Part shown: positions 16,297 to 25,675 of the stretch, one piece after another | How positions within the stretch are numbered: position 1 is the stretch's first letter | Layout of the letters: every line of letters begins with the position of its first letter | Assembly: GCA_009885695.1 (NCBI GenBank) | Contig: VFKE01000191.1 | Span: 1 to 53,943, forward strand | Length of the DNA: 53,943 bases | Origin: Verrucomicrobiota bacterium | GTDB taxonomy: Bacteria > Verrucomicrobiota > Verrucomicrobiia > Verrucomicrobiales > Verrucomicrobiaceae | Reading direction: 5' to 3' | Translations under genes and position numbers: made by a program | Notes under the pieces: model-generated | Told to the model about the DNA's origin: nothing | The model's input: the letters and a program-made list of their open reading frames with translations, nothing else | Databases searched by the model: none

Positions 16297-17220
16297 ATGA
16301 AAAAGAGCCACCACGCATCAGCCCTCCTCACCGCCGCGATCCTTACTGCCAGCGCCGCCTTTTCAACGATCCACGCGCAAACCGACGCGGATAAACCCCG
16401 GGAACTCACCGCCGAACAGAAAATCATCGCCGACCAGGCAAACACCTACATTGCCGCCTATAACAAAGGCGATGCCAAGACGCTCACGGCCTTTTTCGCC
16501 GAAGACGCAGAATGGGTGGACGACGAAGGTCAGACCACCGCGGGACGGGCGAACATTGGCAAGATGCTCGCAGCAGCATTGAGCGGCAGCAAGGGCCGGA
16601 AGCTCGATATCAACGTCGAATCGGTGCGCCCTGTCACCGCGGACGTCCTGCTGGAGAAGGGCAGAACCATTGTCACCGAAGCCGACGGTCGAAACGCGGT
16701 TTCGAGCTACACCGCGGTGCATGTGAAGAAAGAGGGCAAATGGCTCATCTCGCAGTTCACGGAAACCGGCGCGCCATTCCTCGCCAATGCCGAGGCCCAT
16801 CTGAGCGAGTTGGAGTGGCTCCTCGGCGACTGGGTGGATCGATCCGAGGGCGTTGAAGTGAAGACCAAGGTCTCCTGGACGACGAACCGCACTTTTCTCA
16901 CCCGCTCCTTTTCCGTCATGCGCGAAGGTGTGGCGGCGCACGATGGCACGGAGGTGCTCGGCTGGGATCCGACGCTCGCGAAAGTGCGCTCGTGGGTGTT
17001 TGAAGCGGATGGCAGCTTTTCGGAGAACGTGTGGACCCAGGACGGCAAGCGCTGGCTTATCCAGTCGAAGACGACGCTGCCGGATGGCGGACTCGGCTCG
17101 GCGCAGCACACGCTCACTTGGGTGGCGGACGGCAAGTTCACCTGGTCCTCGGCCAACCGGCAGCTCGATGGCGAATTGCGGCCGGACATCGATCCCATCG
17201 AAATCATCCGCGCCAAGTAA
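16297..17220 (+). CDS. Exported SnoaL/NTF2-like protein
   Basis: A 307-aa protein with a signal peptide (1-27, MKKSHHASAL..., cleaved after IHAQ). An NTF2-like/SgcJ-type domain (about 38-160) starts with the helix IIADQANTYIAAYNKGDAK, followed by LTAFFAEDAEWVDDEG and the TAVHVKKEGKWLISQFTE strand pair. These domains often bind small hydrophobic ligands or act as steroid-isomerase-like folds. The second half (about 170-307) is a beta-rich region beginning LSELEWLLGDW, often joined to this fold in exported proteins of soil bacteria. The ATG at 16297 is preferred to 16168 because it creates the signal peptide. Followed after 20 bases by the next exported protein. Confidence 0.85.
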   Translation: MKKSHHASALLTAAILTASAAFSTIHAQTDADKPRELTAEQKIIADQANTYIAAYNKGDAKTLTAFFAEDAEWVDDEGQTTAGRANIGKMLAAALSGSKGRKLDINVESVRPVTADVLLEKGRTIVTEADGRNAVSSYTAVHVKKEGKWLISQFTETGAPFLANAEAHLSELEWLLGDWVDRSEGVEVKTKVSWTTNRTFLTRSFSVMREGVAAHDGTEVLGWDPTLAKVRSWVFEADGSFSENVWTQDGKRWLIQSKTTLPDGGLGSAQHTLTWVADGKFTWSSANRQLDGELRPDIDPIEIIRAK

Positions 17221-17240
17221 AGACCGAACGCCTAACGGAC

Positions 17241-18845
17241 ATGAAACATCCCATACCCATCCTTGCGACCCTCGCGCTGGCGATCGGAGCGATCTCAGTG
17301 GCGGCGGCAAGAGGTGGCGGAGGAGGCGGCAGCCGAGGTGGTGGTGGTGCTCGCCCGAGTGTCAGCAGACCCTCCGCGCCAGTCAGTCGCCCGAGCGTCA
17401 GCAAACCAAGTGTCAGCAGGCCCTCCGCGCCAGTCAGTCGCCCGAGCGTCAGCAATCCAAGTGTCAGCAGACCCTCCGCGCCAGTCAGTCGCCCGAGCGT
17501 TAACTTGCCGCAGAGCCGCCCGAGTCCAGCACCCAGCAGGCCAACCATCGATCGGCCAAATATCGGCGGCAGCGTTTCGCGTCCTGACGCCAATCGGCCA
17601 ACCACCCTGCCAGGCATCAACAAGCCCATCTCAAGACCCGAAACAAAACCGGCCCAGCGTCCCGGCGGTGTGACCACACTTCCCGGGAATGCTGGCTCGA
17701 AACCGGGAGGCGGTTTCATTCCAATTCCAGGTGAGAACCGGCCCGGCGGGAGCAATCGGCCGGTCGATCCCGGTTTTAACCGCCCCACAGTCCCGAATCG
17801 CCCCGGCACAGCGTGGCGACCCCAGCGCCCCGACGGCAAACCCGGCCGACCGGATCGCGACGACACCTTCATCAACAACGGGAACATCAATGTCGGCAAC
17901 AACTTCAACAATCACTTCAACAACATCCAGGGTGGCAGCAAAGCTTGGATTAACCACCGGCAGAACTATTGGAACGATTGGTCCGGGCGCCATTCCGACC
18001 GGCTCAACAATTTCTCTGACCACCGCGAGGATCGCTGGGATCACATCCGTGATTTCCGCGAGAACCGCTGGGATGACTGGCGGGACCGGCGCGGCGACTG
18101 GCTCGGCTGGCGCAATAACGTTTGGGATTTTCGCCGGGATCGCGCGGATGAGATCCGCGACTGCATCCGCGACTCGAACAGCCACTGGTTCACGCCGAAC
18201 TGGTGGTTGGGCGTTCGCTGGTGGCCGGGCGTGACCATCAATGTAAACCTGAACCCCTGGTGGTGGTGGCGTGCCGTCACCTGGCCGCGCTACGAAATTA
18301 TCTATTGGGGTGCGCCGCCCGAGCCGATCATCTACGATTACGGCACGGATATCATCATTCAGGACGAGCAAGTCTACATCGAGGGCAAAAATGTCGGCAA
18401 TGCCCAGGACTACCGCGCCGAGGCCATCGCGTTAGGCCATCCCACCCAGGATCCACCACCTCCCGTGCCAGCAAGCGAAGACGACGGGACGATCATCCCA
18501 CTCGGAGTCTGGGCCCTCGTGCAGCAGCAGCAGGGCGACGCCGTGATGTTTTTCCAACTCTCGGCAACGAAGGACGGACTCATCACCGGGGCTTTCAGCA
18601 ACGTGCTCACCGGTGACTCACAGCCCGTGACGGGTGCCATCGATAAAAAGACACAGCGCGTCGCCTTCCATATCGGCGCTAACGACAACACCGCCATCGA
18701 GGCCAACCTCAACGGCCTGACGAAGGACCAGATTGTGGTCTTTGTGCACTACGGCACCGGCAAGACGCAGGAGTGGCTGCTGGTGCGCATGCCCAATCCC
18801 GACATGCCAGACCTACCGCAGACGTTGCCGACACCCCAGAAATAG
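17241..18845 (+). CDS. Exported Gly/Ser/Pro-rich protein with tandem repeats
   Basis: A 534-aa exported protein of unknown function. It has a signal peptide (1-23, cut near VAAA) and a glycine-rich patch (24-37). A Ser/Pro/Arg segment with three 17-residue repeats (SVSRPSAPVSRPSVSKP type) follows at about 40-90, then a long Pro/Arg/Gly linker to about 215. A strongly charged Asp/Arg/Trp region (about 235-315) has repeated DWRDRR/RENRWDDW-like units, a Trp-rich strand (NPWWWWRAVTW), and a C-terminal beta-rich domain (about 390-534). Similar proteins from Planctomycetes and Verrucomicrobia are often mislabelled 'protocadherin'. Basic linker plus Trp-rich core suggests a cell-wall or surface-matrix role; this is inference. 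Confidence 0.8.
   Translation: MKHPIPILATLALAIGAISVAAARGGGGGGSRGGGGARPSVSRPSAPVSRPSVSKPSVSRPSAPVSRPSVSNPSVSRPSAPVSRPSVNLPQSRPSPAPSRPTIDRPNIGGSVSRPDANRPTTLPGINKPISRPETKPAQRPGGVTTLPGNAGSKPGGGFIPIPGENRPGGSNRPVDPGFNRPTVPNRPGTAWRPQRPDGKPGRPDRDDTFINNGNINVGNNFNNHFNNIQGGSKAWINHRQNYWNDWSGRHSDRLNNFSDHREDRWDHIRDFRENRWDDWRDRRGDWLGWRNNVWDFRRDRADEIRDCIRDSNSHWFTPNWWLGVRWWPGVTINVNLNPWWWWRAVTWPRYEIIYWGAPPEPIIYDYGTDIIIQDEQVYIEGKNVGNAQDYRAEAIALGHPTQDPPPPVPASEDDGTIIPLGVWALVQQQQGDAVMFFQLSATKDGLITGAFSNVLTGDSQPVTGAIDKKTQRVAFHIGANDNTAIEANLNGLTKDQIVVFVHYGTGKTQEWLLVRMPNPDMPDLPQTLPTPQK
17359..17500 (+). repeat. 51-bp tandem repeat, 2.8 copies, coding
   Basis: The unit begins GTGTCAGCAG at 17359, 17410 and 17461, a period of exactly 51 bases (17 codons). 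The third copy diverges near 17500. Copies differ at only a few bases, for example AAACCAAG versus AATCCAAG, so duplication is recent. It lies in the Ser/Pro/Arg part of the exported protein, where copy number could change without frameshift. Confidence 0.9.
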
Positions 18846-19002
18846 CGCAGCCATCGTCCTGCCATCACATTTCTCGCCGCCACTTGCTTCACCGGCAATT
18901 TGCGCCGCGCATATTTTGTCTGCCTGTGACCCGCTGGCTGATAGTGCTTGCCCATCGCTGAAAAGTTCTGGTAGAAGTAATAAATTGCCATTGCCCCACG
19001 CC

Positions 19003-19944
19003 ATGAACCATCCCCCGCTCACCATCCGCCACGTCGCGCTCGGCCTTGCACTCCTCTGCACCACCGGAGCCAGCGCGCAGACCACGGCTCCAGCGCCCGA
19101 CAAGAACGTCCTCAAGGCCCGCCTCGCCGCCCAGGAACAGCGCGCCAACCTCCTGCTCGATGAAATCAAGTTTGCCGACTCACGCATTGAAGATCGCGCG
19201 GAAGACATTCTTTCCACTTTGCGCATGGTCGGCGATTCCAAGGATTCCCGCACCAAGGTCGCCCGCATGAAGGAACAGACCATCAATGATCTGCAAAAGA
19301 ACATCACCTACTACCAGCAGAAGCGTGCGTGGCTGGAGGAGCAGATGCGCCGGCCGACCTTCAACCTCACGCCCGATGAGAAGCGCCGCATCATCGCGCG
19401 CTTCAACGAGCGCATCGAAAAGCGGGTCAACCAAATTCTGGAGATGAACAAGACACTGGCAAAGCATCAGGACTACGAACGCTACAAATCAACCGGCGAT
19501 TCCTGGTATGGCGGCACCACCTATTCCGAGAGCGATGACTACCGGCAAAATCAAATGCTCGCCTCGCGCTCCAACACGCAGCGCGACAAAGTCATCAAGG
19601 GCCTGCAATCCAGCATCGAGCGTTTGGAGCGGCAGAACCGCACCCTGGCCCAACAACAACTCACTGCTTCGAACGAGGAACTCAAGCGGGCTTGCATGGA
19701 CGAACAACGCAAGAATGACGAACTGATGAAGGCTCGCCGCGCGCAGTTGAAGGAAGTTTTCACCTCCTCGGGCGCACCGACGCGCCCCATTAGCATCAGC
19801 GAGGCCCAGGCGCTCGACAATGCCATGAAGAAGTCCATCGACTCGTTAAAGCGCGACTTCACAACTCTATTCCAGCATTACTGGACCTGGATCGGTGAAC
19901 AGTCATCCGTGAACAACCTCAAGGCGGCGCTGAAAAATCTATGA
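19003..19944 (+). CDS. Exported coiled-coil protein, function unknown
   Basis: A 313-aa protein with a signal peptide (1-25, cut near ASAQT). After it almost everything is alpha-helical, with long charged heptad stretches (about 35-165 and 190-260) separated by a short loop with Gly/Tyr (STGDSWYGGTTYSESDDY). There is no membrane segment after the signal and no enzymatic motif. It resembles generic periplasmic coiled-coil proteins. The ATG at 19003 is chosen for the signal peptide; the frame is open further upstream. Position between an exported Pro-rich protein and phosphofructokinase gives no functional clue. Confidence 0.75.
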   Translation: MNHPPLTIRHVALGLALLCTTGASAQTTAPAPDKNVLKARLAAQEQRANLLLDEIKFADSRIEDRAEDILSTLRMVGDSKDSRTKVARMKEQTINDLQKNITYYQQKRAWLEEQMRRPTFNLTPDEKRRIIARFNERIEKRVNQILEMNKTLAKHQDYERYKSTGDSWYGGTTYSESDDYRQNQMLASRSNTQRDKVIKGLQSSIERLERQNRTLAQQQLTASNEELKRACMDEQRKNDELMKARRAQLKEVFTSSGAPTRPISISEAQALDNAMKKSIDSLKRDFTTLFQHYWTWIGEQSSVNNLKAALKNL

Positions 19945-20015
19945 TGCATGGCACCAGTTCTTCATCCATCTGACGGACAGCTTCCGCAAGTGGTCAGCGA
20001 TTTCCTCCCCTTCCG

Positions 20016-21284
20016 ATGAAACCCAAGACCATCACCACGCTCGGCGAAGCCCGTCACGATTCGCCGCTTTCTTTTTCTGTCGCCGACAACGTATTGATCC
20101 CGGCGGATATGGAATGGCCAGACGGCAGAGTGCCGGAAGACCTCATTCTTTTTGAAAAGGCCGGGCCAAGGCGAATGCTTTTCTTCGACCCCGCGAAAAC
20201 CCGTGCCGCCATCGTGACCTGCGGCGGATTATGCCCCGGCCTGAATAATGTGATCCGCTCCGTGACGCGCGAACTGAGACGCAGTTATGGCGTCACCTCC
20301 GTGCTCGGCATTCGCGGCGGATACCGCGGGCTTGATCCGAGCCGGAGCAAGCCGCCCATCGAACTCACCGAAAACATCGTCGAAGACATCCACAAGGATG
20401 GCGGCACGATGCTCCGCACCTCGCGCGGCCCGGTGGACATGACCATCGCGGTGGAATTCCTCATCTCTCAAAACATCAACATCCTCTTCACCGTCGGCGG
20501 CGACGGCACCCAGCGCGGAGGCAACGCGCTCTTTAAAGAAGCCCGGAAGCGCGGTCATTCGCTGGCAGTGGTCGGCATTCCCAAGACGATCGACAACGAC
20601 GTGCGCTACGTCACCCGCACCTTCGGCTATGGCACCGCGGTGGATGAGGCCGTGCGCGTCATCAACAGCGCACACACCGAGGCCCGCAGTGTGGACAACG
20701 GCGTGTCCGTGGTCAAACTGATGGGCCGTCATGCCGGCTTCATCGCTGCCGCAGCCACCGTGGCCAGCCAGGATGTAAACTTCTGCCTCATCCCCGAGTC
20801 ACCCTTTTCACTGGAAGGCAAGAGCGGTCTGTTCGCCGCGCTGGAACGCCGCCTGGAAAAGAAAAATCATGCCGTCATGGTCGTGGCCGAAGGAGCGGGT
20901 CAGGAACACCTTGGCACCACCGGAGAAAAAGATGCCTCGGGAAACACGAAGCTGCAAGACATCGGACTGTTCTTAAAGGACAAGCTCAAAGCGCACTTCA
21001 AGGCGCGCGGCATCGAGATGACACTGCGCTACTTCGATCCCAGCTATCAGATCCGCGGAAGACCCGCCAACACCGAGGACGCCTTGCTTTGCGATCGCAT
21101 GGGCCGTCACGCGGTCCACGCAGCCATGACGGGAAAGACCGGACTGGTCATCAGTTACTTCAACGGGCACTTCGTCCACGTGCCCATGGACGTGATCGCG
21201 AGCGGCGGAAAGCGGGTGGATGTTGATGGCGAACTCTGGCGCGCTGTGCTTTCTTCGACCGGTCAGCCGCTGCGCTTTGCCTGA
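20016..21284 (+). CDS. ATP-dependent 6-phosphofructokinase, long plant-like type
   Basis: A 422-aa phosphofructokinase of glycolysis (fructose 6-phosphate to fructose 1,6-bisphosphate). The conserved core starts at AAIVTCGGLCPGLNNVIRSV (64-83). GGDGTQRG (161-168) has Gly where PPi-dependent enzymes carry Asp, favouring ATP. PKTIDND (189-195) contains the catalytic Asp193. MGRHAGFIA and VAEGAGQ follow. The N-terminal extension of about 60 residues and overall length match the plant/trypanosome/spirochaete group rather than the 320-aa E. coli PfkA. Donor specificity is inferred from the single GGDGT residue. Confidence 0.93.
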   Translation: MKPKTITTLGEARHDSPLSFSVADNVLIPADMEWPDGRVPEDLILFEKAGPRRMLFFDPAKTRAAIVTCGGLCPGLNNVIRSVTRELRRSYGVTSVLGIRGGYRGLDPSRSKPPIELTENIVEDIHKDGGTMLRTSRGPVDMTIAVEFLISQNINILFTVGGDGTQRGGNALFKEARKRGHSLAVVGIPKTIDNDVRYVTRTFGYGTAVDEAVRVINSAHTEARSVDNGVSVVKLMGRHAGFIAAAATVASQDVNFCLIPESPFSLEGKSGLFAALERRLEKKNHAVMVVAEGAGQEHLGTTGEKDASGNTKLQDIGLFLKDKLKAHFKARGIEMTLRYFDPSYQIRGRPANTEDALLCDRMGRHAVHAAMTGKTGLVISYFNGHFVHVPMDVIASGGKRVDVDGELWRAVLSSTGQPLRFA

Positions 21285-21301
21285 TTTCCATTCTTCAAAC
21301 C

Positions 21302-22300
21302 ATGCTCCTCCGAATTCTCGCCCTCACGACTCTGCTGTGTTCTTTTTCTCACGCGCTGGAAAGGCCATCTGGCCACACGAAGGGAACGCCATCTGGCAAG
21401 CCAACTGGATCGCTCAAACCCGGCGAGTATTGGTGGAACCCAACGCTTTCTCCGAACGGCCCCGTCGTCGCGCTGGTGAGCATCCCGCAGCAGACCATCC
21501 ATGTGTATCGCAACGGCATCCTCATCGGACGCTCGACCGTCAGCACGGGTTCAGCAGGACACAGCACGCCGAGCGGTGTCTTCACCATTTTAGAGAAGCA
21601 GAAAACTCATTTCTCGAAAAAGTACAACAACGCCCCGATGCCAAACATGCAGCGGCTCACCTGGAGCGGCATCTGCATGCACTCCGGGAATCTACCAGGC
21701 TATCCTGCCAGTCACGGTTGCGTGCGCATGCCTTACGATTTCTCGCAACTGCTCTACAACGCGACATCCAAAGGCGGCACGGTGGTGATTGGCGACAATA
21801 AAACCCAGCAACCCCATCTCGCGGCCAATCCCGGCGTGATGCTGGCGCCGAAAGATCTGACGGCGGACATGTTGCGGCCGCTCGCCAACGATGAATACGA
21901 CTGGCGGCCAGAACGCAGTCCTGAAGGACCGATCACCATTCTGATCAGCGCCGCCGACCGCACGCTTTACGTTTATCGCAACGGCGAGCCCATCGGCCGC
22001 GCCGCCGTCGAGATCAGCGATGAAGAGCCCCTCGGCGGACATGTGTTTACGTTGCTGGAAGGCGTGACAGAAAAACCCAGCTGGTGGGCGCCCAACCGCC
22101 CCATGCGCAAATGGATGCGAGTGACGAGCGATGACTCTTCTCGCCGTGTCGATGTTGATGACATCGCGTCGCGTCTGCGTTTCAGTCCTGAATTCGCCAC
22201 CAAGCTCTATGACGCCGTCACTCCCGGAACCACGGTGATCGTGACCGACCAGCCAGCGGCACGGAAACCGAACAAGGATTTCACCATCATGACCAACTAG
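21302..22300 (+). CDS. L,D-transpeptidase (YkuD) with a second degenerate domain
   Basis: A 332-aa exported enzyme that should cross-link peptidoglycan or attach proteins to it. Signal peptide 1-18 (cut near SHALE). The first YkuD domain (about 53-170) has IPQQTIHVYRNG, GHSTPSGVFTILEK, ICMHSGN (His127) and the catalytic SHGCVRMP (Cys140). A second region (about 205-320) repeats the start of the fold (ISAADRTLYVYRNGEPIG, GGHVFTLLEG) but lacks any SHGC motif, so it is probably non-catalytic. The gene starts 17 bases after phosphofructokinase and is followed by repeat copy B. Confidence 0.9.
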   Translation: MLLRILALTTLLCSFSHALERPSGHTKGTPSGKPTGSLKPGEYWWNPTLSPNGPVVALVSIPQQTIHVYRNGILIGRSTVSTGSAGHSTPSGVFTILEKQKTHFSKKYNNAPMPNMQRLTWSGICMHSGNLPGYPASHGCVRMPYDFSQLLYNATSKGGTVVIGDNKTQQPHLAANPGVMLAPKDLTADMLRPLANDEYDWRPERSPEGPITILISAADRTLYVYRNGEPIGRAAVEISDEEPLGGHVFTLLEGVTEKPSWWAPNRPMRKWMRVTSDDSSRRVDVDDIASRLRFSPEFATKLYDAVTPGTTVIVTDQPAARKPNKDFTIMTN

Positions 22301-22315
22301 GGCATTCAAAAAATT

Positions 22316-22402
22316 CGTAGCTGCATCTCGTAAGAGTGCGGGACAAAATCGGCCGACTGCAAAACTTCCAAGCTTCCCGCGCCCTCACGAAGCGCGGCTA
22401 CG
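22316..22402. repeat. 87-bp palindromic interspersed element, copy B
   Basis: Begins CGTAGCTGCATCTCG and ends GCGCGGCTACG, same orientation as copy A, with inverted arms of about 27 bp and a diverged spacer. It lies in the 127-base gap between the L,D-transpeptidase and the large glycosidase-like gene. A transcript across it would fold into one long hairpin. Confidence 0.88.
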
Positions 22403-22427
22403 TCTTAATTTTATTTGCCTTAATGCC

Positions 22428-25400
22428 ATGAAAATTCAAAACATGGATGACTTCACACTGCCGGAAAGCTGGCAGGCCATCGCCTCGGGTGAAGCAGAAT
22501 TAAAACTGACCAGCGAGCCCTGCGAACACGGCCACGCACTGCGCCTGGACTTCGACTTCAAAGGCGGCGGTGGATTCGTGGGCGCGCGCAAAGTGTTCTC
22601 GATGCGGATGCCCGAAGCGTATGCGTTTTCTTTTCGCGTGCGCGGTGCAGCGCCGAAGAACAAACTGGAGTTCAAGCTGGTGGATCCGAGCAACAAGAAC
22701 GTCTGGCGCTGGCAGGAGGAAAAATTCAATTTCAAGCGCGAACCATGCGTGCTGTTTCTCAAGAGCAGTCAGATCGACTTCGCCTGGGGTCCAGCGGGCG
22801 GCGGCACCCTGCGCCAGCTCGGTGCGATCGAGTTTATCATCAGCGCCGGGCCCGGCGGCAAGGGCACGGTGTGGCTGGAAGATTTTCACTTTGAGAATCG
22901 CACGATCCGCCAGACTCCGGTCGTCACGGCATCAAGCAGTGCAAAAGGCTGTGATCCCCAATTCGTGATCCGAAAAAACGTGAAGTCCGGCTGGCGCAAT
23001 GCACCGCGCGATCCGAAGCCGTGGTTGCAAATCGATTTCCATCAATCGCGCGAATACGGCGGCCTGATCGTAGATTGGGAGCCCAAGCCCGCGACGCGGG
23101 CATTCACCGTGCAGGCGTCCGACGACGGCAGGAAGTGGAGCACGATCCACCGCACCCATTGCGCCAGAGGAGCCCGCAGTTTCATCTATCTGCCGAAGGG
23201 CGAATCCCGCTTTCTGAAACTCGTCTTCTCCACGGCCCGCGCCGGCATCCGTCACATCGCCTTGCAGCCCTTTGACTTCTCGCGATCGCTCATTGATTTC
23301 TTTCACTCCGTCGCCCATCACAGCCCGCGCGGGCGTCATCCCCGATATCTCAGCCGCGAACAAAGCTACTGGACCAACGGCGGAGTGCCGGATGGCCTGG
23401 CTTGCGCACTGATCAATGAAGAAGGTCTCGTCGAACCAAACAAGGGCACCTTTTCACTGGAGCCGTTTCTGAAGGTGGACGGCCAGCTGATCACTTGGGC
23501 CGATGCCCGGCGCACCGTCAGTCTGGAAAACAGCGAACTGCCCATCCCATCCGCTCACTGGCAGATTCCGGGACTGACGTTGCAGACAACTGTCTTTGCC
23601 ACGGATCATGATGATGATGCGGTGTTGTTTGTGCGCTATCGCGTCACCAACTCCTCTGCAAAACCACGCCGCGTGAAGTTATTCGCGGCCCTCCGACCTT
23701 ATCAAGTGACGCCGCCGTGGCAGGGCTGGAACGGCCTCGGCGGCGTGAGTCATATCCGGGAAATCACCTGGAAAAACAATGTGGCGTGGGTCAACCGGAA
23801 CAAGGCGGTCATCCCGCTCACGAAGCCATCTGCGTTTGGAGCAGCCTCTTTTGAACAGGGAGTCATCTCCGATCTTCTCGCTGCAGGATCGCTCCCCGCA
23901 ACCACGGCAGTGCGGGACGAGTTTGGGTTCGCTTCCGCAGCGATGCGCTTCGATCTCAACCTCGCGGCGGGAACTTCCCGCGACGTATTCGTCGCCGTGC
24001 CCTTCGGGTTTCGCAAGAAAATCAGCCCCGCCTTCGTGCGCCGCGTGGCACAGCAAAACGGCGTGTTGCAACACAAGGAAGCCGTGCGCATCTGGTCGGA
24101 GCGACTCGGTGCCGTCACGTTCCGCATGCCGGCCGGAGTGGCTCGCGAGGCGGCGAGAACATTCAAGACGGCGGCGGGACAAATCCTCATCAACCGCGAC
24201 GGCCCCGCGCTCCAGCCCGGACCGCGGCGCTACACCCGCTCATGGATTCGCGACGGCGCAATTATGGGCGCGGCATTGCTGCGCATCGGCGACATCACGG
24301 CGCTGCGCGATTTCATCCGCTGGTATGCGCCGTATCAGCGCAAGGACGGATTCGTGCCCTGTTGCGTGGACCGCAACGGCCCGGACTGGCTTGTGGAGCA
24401 TGACAGTCATGGACAGCTCATCTACGCAGTGCGCGAAACGTTTCGCTTCAATGCCGACGTGACATTCCTCAAGGAGATGTGGCCGCATGTGCGCCAGGCG
24501 GCGCTCTATATTGAAAAGCTCCGCGCGCAACGCCTTACACCGGAATACCAGACACCGGAGAAAAAAGCCCGCTACGGTTTGCTGCCCGAATCCGCGAGCC
24601 ATGAAGGTTATCTGGCGCACCCAGTTCATTCGTATTGGGATGACTTCTGGGCCTTGCGCGGACTGACGGATGCCGCAGCCATCGCCAGCGCGCTGGGGCG
24701 CAAGTCCGACGCGGAACATTTTGCGGCGCTCACCTGTTCATTCCGGGAAACGCTACGTGAATCCATCCGCACGGTGATCACGGATAAAAAACTCAACTAT
24801 GTTCCGGCCTCCGTGGAGTGGGCGGATTTCGATCCAACCGCCACGTCGAACGCCGTGACCATGTTGCAAGGGCTGAACGACCTGCCCAGGAAGCAGGTGG
24901 ACGCAATGTTCGAGCTTTTTGTCCGCGACTTCCACCGGAAGCACAGTGGCGAGATGCCGTGGAACAACTACACCGCCTACGAAATCCGCATCATTGGTGC
25001 ACTGGTGCACCTGCGAAAACGCAATCATGCCCAGGAACTGCTGGAGTTCTTCCTCTCCGATCGCCGTCCACTGCATTGGAATCAATGGCCAGAAATTTCC
25101 TGGCGCGACCCGCGCAGTCCAGGTCATCTCGGCGACGTGCCGCATACCTGGATTGCGTCAGAATACATGATCGCCTTCGTGTCCCTCTTTGCTTATGAGC
25201 GCGAGGCGGACGATGCGCTCATCATCGGCGCCGGTGTCGCTGAGAATTGGATTGCGGACAAGGGATTCTCAATATGCGGTCTTCCCATGTGGCAAGGCAC
25301 CCTCGACCTCGCCATGAAGCGCGAGACGAACGGAGATCTGCCGGTGGAAATCGGCGGAAAACTGCGCCTACCGCGCGGCGGCTTCGTCATCCGGCCACCG

Positions 25401-25526
25401 GGTGACAGGGCGATCCGCGCGCTAACTGTGAATGGAACGGCGGTGACCACGTTCAACGAACACGAAGCCGTGATCTGCGAAGTGCCGGCAAGCGCGGTGC
25501 TTTCGTTCGGCAACCCGCTCATTTGA
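22428..25526 (+). CDS. Large glycosidase-like protein: CBM-like + discoidin + (alpha/alpha)6 barrel
   Basis: A 1032-aa protein without signal peptide. The N-terminus (about 1-160) is beta-rich and looks like a carbohydrate-binding module (LRLDFDFKGGGGFVGARK, GTVWLEDFHFEN). A discoidin/F5-8C-like domain (about 165-285, PWLQIDFHQSREYGGLIVDW) follows. Then come a super-sandwich (about 300-560) and a helical barrel (about 570-960) with RYTRSWIRDGA (601-610), YWDDFWALRGL and HLGDVPHTWIASE. The barrel resembles clan GH-L-like and glycogen-debranching-like hydrolases; the acidic pairs in SWIRDGA and YWDDFW are candidates for catalysis. The exact family is not certain. Located beside a GH94-like gene, from which repeat copy C separates it. 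Confidence 0.78.
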   Translation: MKIQNMDDFTLPESWQAIASGEAELKLTSEPCEHGHALRLDFDFKGGGGFVGARKVFSMRMPEAYAFSFRVRGAAPKNKLEFKLVDPSNKNVWRWQEEKFNFKREPCVLFLKSSQIDFAWGPAGGGTLRQLGAIEFIISAGPGGKGTVWLEDFHFENRTIRQTPVVTASSSAKGCDPQFVIRKNVKSGWRNAPRDPKPWLQIDFHQSREYGGLIVDWEPKPATRAFTVQASDDGRKWSTIHRTHCARGARSFIYLPKGESRFLKLVFSTARAGIRHIALQPFDFSRSLIDFFHSVAHHSPRGRHPRYLSREQSYWTNGGVPDGLACALINEEGLVEPNKGTFSLEPFLKVDGQLITWADARRTVSLENSELPIPSAHWQIPGLTLQTTVFATDHDDDAVLFVRYRVTNSSAKPRRVKLFAALRPYQVTPPWQGWNGLGGVSHIREITWKNNVAWVNRNKAVIPLTKPSAFGAASFEQGVISDLLAAGSLPATTAVRDEFGFASAAMRFDLNLAAGTSRDVFVAVPFGFRKKISPAFVRRVAQQNGVLQHKEAVRIWSERLGAVTFRMPAGVAREAARTFKTAAGQILINRDGPALQPGPRRYTRSWIRDGAIMGAALLRIGDITALRDFIRWYAPYQRKDGFVPCCVDRNGPDWLVEHDSHGQLIYAVRETFRFNADVTFLKEMWPHVRQAALYIEKLRAQRLTPEYQTPEKKARYGLLPESASHEGYLAHPVHSYWDDFWALRGLTDAAAIASALGRKSDAEHFAALTCSFRETLRESIRTVITDKKLNYVPASVEWADFDPTATSNAVTMLQGLNDLPRKQVDAMFELFVRDFHRKHSGEMPWNNYTAYEIRIIGALVHLRKRNHAQELLEFFLSDRRPLHWNQWPEISWRDPRSPGHLGDVPHTWIASEYMIAFVSLFAYEREADDALIIGAGVAENWIADKGFSICGLPMWQGTLDLAMKRETNGDLPVEIGGKLRLPRGGFVIRPPGDRAIRALTVNGTAVTTFNEHEAVICEVPASAVLSFGNPLI

Positions 25527-25564
25527 GATCAACTTCACTCTCCACATCGCCTTTTTGGAAAAGA

Positions 25565-25651
25565 CGTAGCCGAACTCGTAAGAGTGCGGGAAGAATACAC
25601 GCCGCACGCCAAAGCATCCAAATTTCCCGCGTTCTCACGAACACGGCTACG
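25565..25651. repeat. 87-bp palindromic interspersed element, copy C
   Basis: Begins CGTAGCCGAACTCGTAAG and ends GAACACGGCTACG, same orientation as copies A and B. It fills most of the 149-base gap between the two giant carbohydrate enzymes, so it would lie inside any shared transcript and could uncouple their expression. Confidence 0.9.
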
Positions 25652-25675
25652 ATAATCATCAAACTGCTCTAGTTC

